Below are positions 17,434-25,606 of a DNA stretch of 55,180 nucleotides, piece after piece. A model generated the notes under the pieces. That model saw nothing but the letters and a program-made list of their open reading frames with translations. It was not told where the DNA came from and did no database searches. Each line of letters starts with the position of its first letter. The stretch's first letter is position 1. The stretch comes from Nocardia testacea NBRC 100365. GTDB taxonomy: Bacteria > Actinomycetota > Actinomycetes > Mycobacteriales > Mycobacteriaceae. The DNA lies in NCBI RefSeq assembly GCF_000308775.1, contig NZ_BAGJ01000128.1:1-55180 (forward strand), read 5' to 3'. A program made the translations under genes and the position numbers.

Positions 17434-18221
17434 TGCTCGCCACCTATATCCTCCGAGCCGTCCGCAGCGAACTCGCCAAACTCTCCTGGCGCAGCCCGGC
17501 CTGGTACGCCGTCGTCCCCCTCGCCGTGGTGATCCCCTTCGGCCTCAACTTCGGTATCGCCACCGCCAGTCGATCCAATATTCTCGACGGCGCCGGCGGT
17601 ATGGATACGAACAACGCGGCCTACTGGATCCTCGTCTTCTCGTCCTTCATCCTCATGGCGGGCGGAGTCTCCTCGCTGTGCGCGGAATTCAAGGACAACA
17701 CAGTCGAAACGGTTTTCGGCATCCAGACCCGCCGCTGGATCCTGCCGATCGCGAAACTGATCGTCTTCGGTGTGATCGCCGCCGCCACCGCGGCCGCCGC
17801 CACCTTCCTCATCCTGTGGGCCTTCCCGCGGCTGTTTCCCGAGATCTGGGGCAAGGTCGAGGTGTTCTCGGGTGACGGGGTGAAACTGCTGATCGGGGTT
17901 CCGCTCTACACACTCCTGATCGCCGCACTCGGATTGGGAATCGCCGCGCTGGTCCCGAAACCGGGCCTGGTGGTCATGATCGTGCTGCTGTGGAAATTCG
18001 GGATCGAGGTCTTCGTGACCTTCGTACCCGGCGACTTCGGCGTGACCCTGCAACAGCTGTCGCCGTTCAAGAACGGGGAGCTCGGAGTGGGTCAGTTGAC
18101 GACCATCGAGAGTCTGTTCGGCGGGGAGAGCGGATCGCTGCTCTACTTCGCGGTGGTCTGTGTGACGATCTTCGCGATCGGCACGATTCGGCTCGCCCGC
18201 ACCGACAGCACGGGTCACTAG
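17433..18221 (+). CDS. ABC-2 type transporter permease
   Basis: 262-aa membrane protein with about six hydrophobic helices, partner of the upstream ATPase. The start ATG overlaps that gene's stop by one base and has GGAGGG about 8 nt upstream. The arrangement (N-terminal ELAKLSWRSPAWYAVVPLAV, a cytoplasmic loop CAEFKDNTVETVFGIQTRRW, then helices) is typical of ABC-2 permeases of the BcrB/NatB kind. Upstream residues in the same frame are out-of-frame ATPase sequence. Substrate not predictable. Confidence 0.85.
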   Translation: MLATYILRAVRSELAKLSWRSPAWYAVVPLAVVIPFGLNFGIATASRSNILDGAGGMDTNNAAYWILVFSSFILMAGGVSSLCAEFKDNTVETVFGIQTRRWILPIAKLIVFGVIAAATAAAATFLILWAFPRLFPEIWGKVEVFSGDGVKLLIGVPLYTLLIAALGLGIAALVPKPGLVVMIVLLWKFGIEVFVTFVPGDFGVTLQQLSPFKNGELGVGQLTTIESLFGGESGSLLYFAVVCVTIFAIGTIRLARTDSTGH

Positions 18222-18456
18222 CGCCGCATAACGCCCTTACGGCACCGAAGTGGTGTCGGTCGGCACTCGCCCGGCGCCGCACCGCTTCGTCCACCCACTG
18301 TCTTCGCGCGGTGTGGATACTGAGTCCGTGAGTCGAGCTGACACCACGGGCGCAGTTGGTCACCACAGGCGTCGACCCCGGAGGTAGCGCGTACGCGACC
18401 ATGAAACGGTCCCGTCCACCACCGACTTCCCGCGGCGACCCCTCTGTAATAAGGGC

Positions 18457-19347
18457 ATGACTACAGCGTTGACCGACCGGGAGCCGCTCGAACGCGGCTC
18501 CCGGACTCGGCGCAAGGGCATTCTCTGGTTCCTCGTGCTCGCGTTCGCGGGAGCGTGGATTCCGTGGGGCATCGCCGGGGCGGCCGGGTACACCCTCGAT
18601 AATCCGGTCATCCAATTACTGACCGGCGCTTTCGTCCCGGCCCTCGCCGCGGTCTGCACCCGGCGGTGGATCACCCGCGAGGGTTTCGCCGATGCCGGTC
18701 TGCGGCTGCGGCTCGACAGCCAGTGGCGCTCGTACCTGATCGCCGCCCTGCTCCCGCTCGGCGTTCTCGCTGTCGCGCTCGGGATCGCGGTGGCGCTGGG
18801 AATGTGGCGTCCCGAAGTCGGAGACTTCGATTCCGGCCATGTGCTGTTCCTGGCGCTCGCGCCGATCATCCCGGTCGTGGCCGCGCCGATCTTCTTCGGT
18901 GAGGAATTCGGCTGGACGACCTATCTACGCGATCGTCTCGTTCCCGGTCGTCCCGTGCTCACCACCTTCGCGACGGGCGTGATCTGGGGGGTGTGGCATT
19001 GGCCCCTGCCCTGGGTGGGGTATCTGGGCGCGGGCGGTTCCGCCGCCGACGCGTTCATCGCCATGCTGCTGTGGTTGCCGCTGTCGATCGAACTCGAATT
19101 CGTGATCGGCTGGCTGTGGGTGCGCAGCGGTTCGGTGTGGCCTCCGGCCCTACTACACGGCGGAAGCAACCTCGTACTGGCGCTGGGACTGGAACTGTTC
19201 GCCGGTACCGCCGACCCCTCCGGCGCCGCCACTACGCTGCTGATGTGCGCAGCATATTCGCCCGTGGTCGCGTGGATCGTCATGGCGACGAAGCGCGGCG
19301 GCCCGCGGAGCGCGCAACCGGCGACGACGGCAGGAGTCCGGCAGTGA
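18457..19347 (+). CDS. CPBP-family intramembrane metalloprotease
   Basis: 296-aa membrane protein with about eight hydrophobic segments. The CPBP/Abi motifs are present: a Glu-Glu pair in FFGEEFGWTTYLRDRL (about 148-163), FATGVIWGVWHWP (second motif with His), and LLHGGSNLVL (third motif). CPBP proteins are CAAX-type proteases, some involved in bacteriocin self-immunity or prenyl-peptide processing. It is the first gene of an operon with a histidine kinase (4-nt overlap) and a response regulator, so it may act in membrane signalling with them. The 235-bp gap upstream should carry the promoter; I saw no clear element. Confidence 0.87.
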   Translation: MTTALTDREPLERGSRTRRKGILWFLVLAFAGAWIPWGIAGAAGYTLDNPVIQLLTGAFVPALAAVCTRRWITREGFADAGLRLRLDSQWRSYLIAALLPLGVLAVALGIAVALGMWRPEVGDFDSGHVLFLALAPIIPVVAAPIFFGEEFGWTTYLRDRLVPGRPVLTTFATGVIWGVWHWPLPWVGYLGAGGSAADAFIAMLLWLPLSIELEFVIGWLWVRSGSVWPPALLHGGSNLVLALGLELFAGTADPSGAATTLLMCAAYSPVVAWIVMATKRGGPRSAQPATTAGVRQ

Positions 19348-20552
19348 CCGCGATGGGGTCCGCACTCCGGACAGGCCCGCGCTTCTTCGTCTCCCGTCGG
19401 CCGTGGTTCGCGCTGCTCTCCGTGCTCTGCGGTGGCGTCCTCGCGGCGGCCACGATGGCCGGTGTCGTGCCGGTGATACTGCTCGGTGTGACCCGCGATC
19501 TGCGGTCCGCCCTGTGGGAGCCGATGCTGCGACTCCAGTGCGCCCGGCTCCGGCTCGTCGACCCCGGTACCGCGGACCACGCCGCGGCCCGGGTGCGGAC
19601 CGCCGCGGCCGAGCGCCGGTTACCCACCGCCCGGCACGCCACTTATCTCCTCGCCGCCACCGTGTTCGGCGGTGCCGTGTGCGGCCTGGCGGTGTTCGCC
19701 TTCACCCTCGTCGCGGTCCTGCTCGCCGCGCCGCTCCTCGTCCGGACCGATTACTTCGACCTCGGCCCCTGGGTGGTCGACGAACCGGCGGAAGCATGGA
19801 TCTGCACAGGCGCGGGGTTCGTCGCCGCAGTCCTACTACTGGTACTTCTCAGCGCCTGGTCGGCGCTCGAAGCGCTGGTGGCCCGGACCCTGCTGGCCCC
19901 CGACACCGACCGTTGGCGGCGCGAAGCGGTCCGCATCGAGAACTCCCGCTCCGCGCTGCTGGAAGCCGAGGGGTTCGAGCGCGACCTCCTCGAATCCGAA
20001 CTACACGACCGTGTCCAGCATCGGCTCGTCGCCCTGTCGATGACCCTCGGCCTGGCCGAATCGCAGGACGCGAACGGACCCGCCGGCCGCGTCGCCGCCG
20101 AAGCCCACCGGCAGGTCGACGAAACCCTGAGCGAACTGCGGGCCGTCCTGCGCGGGTTCTCGCCGCGGGTCCTCACCGAACGCGGCTTGGAGCCGGCGCT
20201 GATCGATCTCGCGGCGGACCTACCGCTCGATATCCACATCGACCTCGACAATGCGTCCGGCCCGGCCAACCGGCTACCACCGGCAGTCGAGCACATGTCC
20301 TACGTCTTCGCCGCCGAATCCCTCACCAATATCGCCAGGCACACCGACGCCACCCGAGTCGACCTCCACGGCACCCGCACCGGTACACAGTGGATTGTGA
20401 GCATCACCGACAACGGACCGGGCGGCGCCCACATCGTGGACGGCCACGGCCTCGACCGCCTGCAACGCCGCCTCGCGGCCCTGGACGGACAACTGACGGT
20501 GTCCAGCCCACCCGGCGGACCGACCACCATCCGGATGGAGTGCACAGTGTGA
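19344..20552 (+). CDS. Two-component sensor histidine kinase (NarL-type, HisKA_3)
   Basis: 402-aa membrane kinase starting at the GTG at 19344 with AGGAG 7 nt upstream. The N-terminal half has three to four hydrophobic helices (about 20-50, 100-135, 153-175) flanking a short extracytoplasmic loop. The dimerisation and phosphoacceptor motif ERDLLESELHDRVQHRLVALSM places the phosphorylated His at 221. The ATPase domain has an N-box ESLTNIARHTDAT and a G-box DNGPGG. It overlaps the CPBP gene and the response regulator gene by 4 nt each. The signal is unknown; coupling to a CPBP protease points to an envelope signal. Confidence 0.9.
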   Translation: MTAMGSALRTGPRFFVSRRPWFALLSVLCGGVLAAATMAGVVPVILLGVTRDLRSALWEPMLRLQCARLRLVDPGTADHAAARVRTAAAERRLPTARHATYLLAATVFGGAVCGLAVFAFTLVAVLLAAPLLVRTDYFDLGPWVVDEPAEAWICTGAGFVAAVLLLVLLSAWSALEALVARTLLAPDTDRWRREAVRIENSRSALLEAEGFERDLLESELHDRVQHRLVALSMTLGLAESQDANGPAGRVAAEAHRQVDETLSELRAVLRGFSPRVLTERGLEPALIDLAADLPLDIHIDLDNASGPANRLPPAVEHMSYVFAAESLTNIARHTDATRVDLHGTRTGTQWIVSITDNGPGGAHIVDGHGLDRLQRRLAALDGQLTVSSPPGGPTTIRMECTV

Positions 20553-21229
20553 CAGCCCCACCTTCCCGACTACGGATCGTGCTGGCCGAGGACAGCCCGC
20601 TGCTACGCGCCGGGCTGGAGAGTGTGCTCGCCTCGGCGGGGCACGAGGTGAGCGCGGCAGTCGGCGACGCACCGGGTCTCCTCCACGCCTATACGGCCTA
20701 CACGCCGGACCTGGTGATCACCGACGTACGGATGCCGCCGAACGGCACGGATGACGGTCTCCGCGCCGCCGCCGAACTCCGCCGCCGCGATCCACGTCTG
20801 CCGTTAGTGGTTCTGTCACAGTACGTTTCGGTTGCCTATCTTGACGACATACTCGGTGACGACTCGACCGCCGGTGTGGGATACCTACTGAAAGAGCGCG
20901 TGGGACACGTGCGGCAGTTCCTCGACACCATCTCCCGGGTCGCCGCAGGCGAAACGATTGTTGATCCCGAGGTCGTCCGAGCCCTCGTCAAGTCGAGCCG
21001 GCACCGCACTCCCCTGGCCGACCTCACCGCTCGTGAACGGGAAGTGCTCGCACTGGTGGCGGAGGGCAAGACGAATTCCGGTATAGCGGAAATCCTGACG
21101 GTTTCGGAAGCCGCCGTACGCAAACACATCGGTTCGATATTCGCGAAGCTTCCCTTGCACGGCGGTGATCGACGAGTTCAGGCGACGCTCATCTATCTAC
21201 GGTCACTCGGCCGGCCCCCGGCCCCCTGA
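20549..21229 (+). CDS. Two-component response regulator, LuxR/NarL family
   Basis: 226-aa regulator with an N-terminal receiver domain (acidic pocket AED near 14-15, phosphoacceptor Asp59 in LVITDVRM) and a C-terminal LuxR helix-turn-helix (LTAREREVLALVAEGKTNSGIAEILTVSEAAVRKHI). The start is the GTG at 20549, 8 nt after GGAG, overlapping the kinase stop. Its frame is open far upstream, but that is kinase-gene sequence in another frame. It is the cognate partner of the upstream kinase. Confidence 0.9.
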   Translation: MTAPPSRLRIVLAEDSPLLRAGLESVLASAGHEVSAAVGDAPGLLHAYTAYTPDLVITDVRMPPNGTDDGLRAAAELRRRDPRLPLVVLSQYVSVAYLDDILGDDSTAGVGYLLKERVGHVRQFLDTISRVAAGETIVDPEVVRALVKSSRHRTPLADLTAREREVLALVAEGKTNSGIAEILTVSEAAVRKHIGSIFAKLPLHGGDRRVQATLIYLRSLGRPPAP

Positions 21230-21363
21230 CCACGAGAATGTCCGCCCCCAGCGGTTCACATGCAGTCACACGCGGCACGCGAACCAACTCGTGCGCCGTG
21301 GCCAGCTAGAGAATCCAGCATCATAGTCAGCCACGAGACGATCGGGCCTGTCAGAATCCATTC

Positions 21364-22248
21364 GTGGACATCAGTGCTGAAACCATCCTGCGACAGGCAA
21401 TTTTCGACCATCTCGAGGAGATGGCCCGCGATACCGGGGTCGTCACTCGTGAGCAACTTTCGAGGTTCACTGTCGATGGAGAGGTGCATCGCCTGATAGA
21501 CCACAGTCGCGGTATTCGGAACCCCGCCGCCATGCACGGGACATTGTCGATACTGTCGGACCCGAAGGGGAAATATACGGACGAGGATGTGACCGAATCA
21601 CTGTTTGCCTACGCGTACCGCGAGGGAAGCACTGCCGGCGACAACAAGAAGCTCCGCCGAGCCTATGAACTCCGGCTGCCGTTCATCCTGCTCCGAAAAA
21701 TCGAGCCGGGACTCTTCGTACCGATCTTCCCCGTCTACGCAGTGGCCGACGATCAGGCGAACAGGCGGTTCCTCATCGCGCTCGACGAAACGCTGCTCTC
21801 CGTGGACGACCCCCTCCGTCTTCATCCGGTGGAGAAGAAGTACGTAGAGAGGATCACCAAACAGCGCCTACATCAGCCTGAGTTCCGAGGGAGAGTCCTG
21901 CACGCATACAGCGGTCAGTGCACGGTGTGCAATTTGAAGCACGGTCCCCTGCTCGATGCAGCGCACATCATCTCCGATGCGAAACCGCATGGGAGCGCTG
22001 AGGTCAGTAACGGCCTGAGTCTCTGCAAAATCCATCACGCAGCCTACGATCGCAACTACTTGGGAATCTCTCCGAACTATCAGGTGGTAATCAACCGAGA
22101 TCTTCTCGAAGAAGAAGATGGCCCGATGTTGAAACACGGGCTACAAGAGATGCACGGTAGGGCAATTTCCCTTCCGCATAGGTCCGTCGACAAGCCCTCG
22201 CGAGATAGATTGGCGGAAAGGTACGCAGAGTTCACAAACTCGGCGTAG
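21364..22248 (+). CDS. HNH endonuclease, restriction-like, standing alone
   Basis: 294-aa protein starting at a GTG at 21364 without a good ribosome site. The N-terminal 170 residues (LEEMARDTGVVTREQLSRFT, AYELRLPFILLRK) resemble the targeting half of HNH proteins annotated as putative restriction endonucleases. The C-terminal HNH core is YSGQCTVCNLKHGPLLDAAHI, then VSNGLSLCKIHHAAYDRNYLGI. No methyltransferase is adjacent, so a modification-dependent (type IV) activity or a stray restriction gene is plausible. GC content is visibly lower than in neighbours, which suggests transfer. It is convergent with the gene at 22349-22564. Confidence 0.8.
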   Translation: MDISAETILRQAIFDHLEEMARDTGVVTREQLSRFTVDGEVHRLIDHSRGIRNPAAMHGTLSILSDPKGKYTDEDVTESLFAYAYREGSTAGDNKKLRRAYELRLPFILLRKIEPGLFVPIFPVYAVADDQANRRFLIALDETLLSVDDPLRLHPVEKKYVERITKQRLHQPEFRGRVLHAYSGQCTVCNLKHGPLLDAAHIISDAKPHGSAEVSNGLSLCKIHHAAYDRNYLGISPNYQVVINRDLLEEEDGPMLKHGLQEMHGRAISLPHRSVDKPSRDRLAERYAEFTNSA

Positions 22249-22348
22249 CCGTCGACCGAATCGAACGTGGAGCTCCGGCCGTGACGGAAGCCCGGGCCAA
22301 CAGAAGGGAAGGTTGGCTGGAGGTCACCGGCTTCCGGGGCGTGCAGGT

Positions 22349-22564
22349 TCAGCGGTCCAGGTAGAGGCGTTCACATGGGAGACGTGGGAGGTCGGCCGGA
22401 TCCTCACAGAGTACGGAAGCTGTGTGGTTGCCGTGGTGCGCGGCCCACTCCTGTAGAAAGCACTCGGCGGCGCTGGGGTGGGCTCGGTAGTCGAGGCGGA
22501 GGCCGTCGAGGAAGACCATGAGGTGGACATCGGCGGCGAACTGTTGGTCTGCGTGGGTGTTCAT
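22349..22564 (-). CDS. Small hypothetical protein, coupled to the resolvase-like gene
   Basis: 71-aa protein starting at the ATG at 22564, which overlaps the stop of the upstream gene by 4 nt. The sequence (MNTHADQQFAADVHLMVFLD, then LQEWAAHHGNHTASVLCEDP) has no family I recognise. Strict coupling and a shared promoter suggest that it acts with the 219-aa protein. The frame extends upstream of the ATG, but the overlap favours this start. Confidence 0.6.
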   Translation of the reverse strand: MNTHADQQFAADVHLMVFLDGLRLDYRAHPSAAECFLQEWAAHHGNHTASVLCEDPADLPRLPCERLYLDR

Positions 22565-23220
22565 GACCGCGCCTGGGTGAGAACAGTCAGCAGCCGTTGA
22601 AGCATCGCGGGGGATGGGCACGTGCTCGAACTGGTCGGCCCGATTAGTGGGTAGGTGAGGCCGCGAGAGGCAGCGCGCTCGCGGAGGCTGCGGGTGGCGG
22701 GGACGAGCTTGCCGGCCGTTACCAGGAGGGCGAAAGCGGCGGCTTTACGGGGGCAGTCCAAGAGATTGCAGTCCAGGTGGGTTTGCATGATGTGGTGCGC
22801 ATCGGCGATGTGCAGTCGAGTGTCAGGTTCGCTGTGCCAGAACTCTGGCAACCAGACGGGTTCATGGGGAACGTCATGTGGATTCGTGCCGATTTTCATC
22901 CAGATCTGCCCTGGACACACCGTCATGAGGTCGCAGGTCTCACAGACTCGACCCGGGTGGTTTTCGAGATGCGCGAGGTCCGGGATGATCAGCGTCGTTG
23001 TGCCGGTCGCGCGAACGATCTCGAGGACGTGACCGATGGCGTCCGGAACGGAGTCGGGGCCGAGTCGGACTATGTAGACCAGCGTGTGATGTTGCCGTCG
23101 CGCGAGTCGACGGATAGCTTCCGTGTCGCGCGCCTCATAGGGCGAGAGATCGGTTCGGAGATAGCCGATCGCGCGAGGTCGATGCAGGCGTTGTTTTTCA
23201 TTCACCGGACGTAACGTCAT
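22561..23220 (-). CDS. Degenerate serine-recombinase-like protein, function unknown
   Basis: 219 aa, start ATG at 23220. The first 100 residues recall the N-terminal domain of serine recombinases (RAIGYLRTDLSPYEARDTEAIRRLARRQ, then a stretch ending TTTLIIPDLAHL), but where the catalytic Ser follows Tyr-x-Arg-x in resolvases the sequence reads YLRTDLS, so activity is doubtful. The second half has several Cys (CETCDLMTVCPG, CNLLDC) that could bind metal, and no DNA-binding recombinase domain. It is divergent from the XRE regulator gene and coupled to the 71-aa gene. It belongs to a patch of lower-GC accessory genes. Confidence 0.65.
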   Translation of the reverse strand: MTLRPVNEKQRLHRPRAIGYLRTDLSPYEARDTEAIRRLARRQHHTLVYIVRLGPDSVPDAIGHVLEIVRATGTTTLIIPDLAHLENHPGRVCETCDLMTVCPGQIWMKIGTNPHDVPHEPVWLPEFWHSEPDTRLHIADAHHIMQTHLDCNLLDCPRKAAAFALLVTAGKLVPATRSLRERAASRGLTYPLIGPTSSSTCPSPAMLQRLLTVLTQARS

Positions 23221-23437
23221 CTTTTCTTTCCTCTTCGGAGATGGCGATTTGACCGGTGACCGCGCATGACAATTGCTGCCGGCACGACAATGCGATTCCG
23301 GAAGCTTTCCTGAATGTTCTCATTGAAAGTATCTGGGCTGGGTATTTATTCGGATTCGCGGCCATCGGGTGGATACAGTAGACACCGAAAGCTGTTCACT
23401 GGGAGGGTCATTCGGGAACATCCGGCCAGGTAGTCGG

Positions 23438-23482
23438 GTGTCCAGTATGGGTAGGTCCAGAAAACATAGGTCCGTACTGGAC
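23438..23482. promoter_or_regulatory. Direct-repeat cluster upstream of the XRE gene
   Basis: GTCCAG at 23440 and 23455 and GTCC at 23470 are spaced exactly 15 bp, followed by the inverted half-site CTGGAC at 23477-23482. GTCCAGTA (23440-23447) and TACTGGAC (23475-23482) form an inverted pair. The cluster lies 25-70 nt before the XRE gene start and 220 nt before the divergent gene; it is a candidate operator. Confidence 0.35.
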
Positions 23483-23507
23483 CACGACGGAGATAGCGAG
23501 GGTGGGA

Positions 23508-24401
23508 ATGGCTATTGGTTCGACTCTTCCACGGCGCGCTTTGGGGCGGCGACTTCGGGAACTGCGGCTCCAATCCCAGAAGAGTCAGTTGGCCGCAGGC
23601 TTGGCGATCGAAGTGTCCAAGCAAGGCATCGGGAGATTGGAGGAGGGGCAACCTGTTCGGATCTGTACCTCGCAGTTCCGGGATCTACTGGAGTTCTACG
23701 GGGCCGACGACGCAGCAACGGAAGAGGTTCTGGGCCTTGTCCAAGAGGTAAAGGCGGCGAAGGGCGATCCATCGCGCGGGTGGTGGCGCACCTACGCCGA
23801 TGTGGTGAACCCACATTTCGACCACTTCATGAGTCTCGAGCAGGCGTGCTCCCGAATGACCGCATTCCAGCTGACGCTCCTGCCCGGTTTGGTGCAGGCT
23901 GCCGAGTATCGCCGGTGGCTGGTCCGGACGGCCGACCCCGACATGCCAGCGATAGACGTTGACCGACGACTCGAGCTGATGGAGAGGCGGCAACGCAGAC
24001 TTGACGCGGATCAACAATTCACAATCGATGTGCTGCTATCTGAAGCAGTATTGCGACACCAGGTGGGAGGACGCCATGTGATGGCCGATCAGGCTCAGCA
24101 CCTCGTCGATCTGGGAAGAATGCCGAACGTTTCCATCCGGGTGATTCCGTTCGGCGTCGGCGGACACTCTGGGCTGATCGTCCAGTCGTTCACCCTCTTC
24201 GAGTTCCCCTCCCTGCGTACAGCTCGCGACCCAGAACCGCCGGTCGTGTTCGTGGAGGGCTTTACGGGAGCGCTGTTCTTGGAGGAAGACAGCGCGATCG
24301 AACGCCACAGGCAAGCTTTGGCAGATCTTCACGCGGTAGCGTTGAGTGCCGACGCCAGTAGGCGCCTGATACAGGAGATCGCAGAGGAGTTTGGCGCGTG
24401 A
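23508..24401 (+). CDS. XRE-family regulator with DUF5753 domain
   Basis: 297-aa protein starting at the ATG at 23508 (GAGGG just upstream; an in-frame GTG lies at 23502). Residues about 10-65 form a Cro/C1-type helix-turn-helix (ALGRRLRELRLQSQKSQLAAGLAIEVSKQGIGRLEEG). The rest is the actinobacterial DUF5753 domain, recognisable by MTAFQLTLLPGLVQAAEYRRW, the LLSEAVLRHQVGG block and IRVIPFGVGGHSGL. These regulators usually pair with a small DUF397 protein, as here (4-nt overlap). Homologous pairs in Streptomyces affect development and antibiotic production, and some behave like toxin-antitoxin modules. Confidence 0.88.
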   Translation: MAIGSTLPRRALGRRLRELRLQSQKSQLAAGLAIEVSKQGIGRLEEGQPVRICTSQFRDLLEFYGADDAATEEVLGLVQEVKAAKGDPSRGWWRTYADVVNPHFDHFMSLEQACSRMTAFQLTLLPGLVQAAEYRRWLVRTADPDMPAIDVDRRLELMERRQRRLDADQQFTIDVLLSEAVLRHQVGGRHVMADQAQHLVDLGRMPNVSIRVIPFGVGGHSGLIVQSFTLFEFPSLRTARDPEPPVVFVEGFTGALFLEEDSAIERHRQALADLHAVALSADASRRLIQEIAEEFGA

Positions 24402-24589
24402 CCAGGGATCTAACCGGCGTTAGCTGGTTCAAGAGTAGCTATAGCCAACCGAGCGGAGATTGCGTGGAGGTCGCGCATGCGACCGACGCGGTCGGTGTCC
24501 GGGATTCGAAAGACCCCACTGGGCCCATGCTCGTCTTCGTTCCGGCCGAGTGGGATGCGTTCATCCGGGAGATCTCGTCCAGTATTTGA
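24398..24589 (+). CDS. DUF397 small protein, partner of the XRE regulator
   Basis: 63-aa DUF397 protein: LTGVSWFKSSYSQPSGDCVEVA, then VGVRDSKDPTGPMLVFVPAEWDAFIREI, which covers the whole family consensus. The GTG start overlaps the XRE stop by 4 nt. In known pairs the DUF397 protein binds and modulates the XRE regulator, and here the same relation is inferred from adjacency. Confidence 0.9.
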   Translation: MTRDLTGVSWFKSSYSQPSGDCVEVAHATDAVGVRDSKDPTGPMLVFVPAEWDAFIREISSSI

Positions 24590-24768
24590 GTGCGGCGACC
24601 AAGGACGGTTGAATCCACCGCGGCTATTCGAACGGCGACGTTCCTCAGGTCTGAACGTTGAGAAAACCGGAGTCCCGCCGGCCCGACCCGACCGTCGACC
24701 AACCAGCACTCCAACGGAAACGAACCGGGGCACGGAGACGACCTCGACTCGTTCGGCAGTGCGGACAC

Positions 24769-24808
24769 GCCTGTCGCTACCGCACTATTCGGTGCGGTAG
24801 CGACAGGC
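24769..24808. terminator. Bidirectional hairpin between DUF397 and RDD genes
   Basis: Perfect 17-bp arms (24769-24785 and 24792-24808; GCCTGTCGCTACCGCAC on the left) with a 6-nt loop, between convergent genes. The T-run is weak, but stem strength and position make it a good terminator for both directions. Confidence 0.85.
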
Positions 24809-24828
24809 GGCCGTAAGAATTACCAAGA

Positions 24829-25314
24829 CTATGTGTCGATGACCTGCGTCCCCCCTGCCGCATTATCGTGCCAACCCTGCTTCGTCGGGCTCGAGCTGAT
24901 CGTGAATGCGATCGCGATGGCCGCGATGAACCACAGCAGCCCGCCCACCCACGGAATCAGGTTGAGCAACATATAGGCGTTGCGGACCGCGGAGTCCTTG
25001 AGGCTGGGTTTCGGTGCCCTGCCCGACCCGTTGACGTGCAGGCTCAGCAGTTTCTTACCCGGTGTCGAGCCGGAGGAGACTTCGAAGAGAACGAAGTACA
25101 GCCAGCCGAATCCGGCGCCGGGGAGGACCGAGACCCAGTCCGGGAGGTCCCAGACCGTGCCGAGGAGCCAGAAGAAGATGGCGCCGATGATGCCGGCGAT
25201 GATCCAGTCGACGAACCTGGCTACCGCGCGTTTTCCCAGGCCGGCAGGTTTGATGCTGCTGGCGAGGCCGGCTGTGGGGCTGTATGCGGGGTCGAATCCA
25301 CCTGCGGTCATCAC
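24829..25314 (-). CDS. RDD-family membrane protein
   Basis: 161-aa membrane protein with the RDD pattern: Arg and Asp in helix 1 (RAVARFVDWIIAGIIGAIFFWLL), a second helix (GAGFGWLYFVLFEV), GSTPGKKLLSLHV, and an Asp-containing stretch before the third helix (NLIPWVGGLLWFIAAIAIAFTI). Function of most RDD proteins is unknown; some have been proposed as transporters. Start ATG at 25314 (a second ATG follows directly). It is monocistronic and faces the DUF397 gene across a strong hairpin. Confidence 0.85.
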   Translation of the reverse strand: MMTAGGFDPAYSPTAGLASSIKPAGLGKRAVARFVDWIIAGIIGAIFFWLLGTVWDLPDWVSVLPGAGFGWLYFVLFEVSSGSTPGKKLLSLHVNGSGRAPKPSLKDSAVRNAYMLLNLIPWVGGLLWFIAAIAIAFTISSSPTKQGWHDNAAGGTQVIDT

Positions 25315-25606
25315 GCCTCCTAGCGAACGCTGTGTGGCTCCGGGTGCCTGTCACGTGCTCACGGCATGTCGGTTCCCAAGGATTCCATGGTGGGGACGGC
25401 AGCGGCGGGGTCGACACTGTTTCGTGTCCATCTCGCAGCACGCGCTCAATCCGGTTGATAACGGAAAGTGACAGGTAGGACGGGTGCGACAGGTTCGGGG
25501 AGGGCAGCCCGAGAGGCCGATTCATCGCGTCGGTCGGCGAGGTGGATAAGCCCGTGGCGCGCCGCGCCCCGGCGATCCGGGGGCGCGGCGGGGACGTCGC
25601 GGCTGC

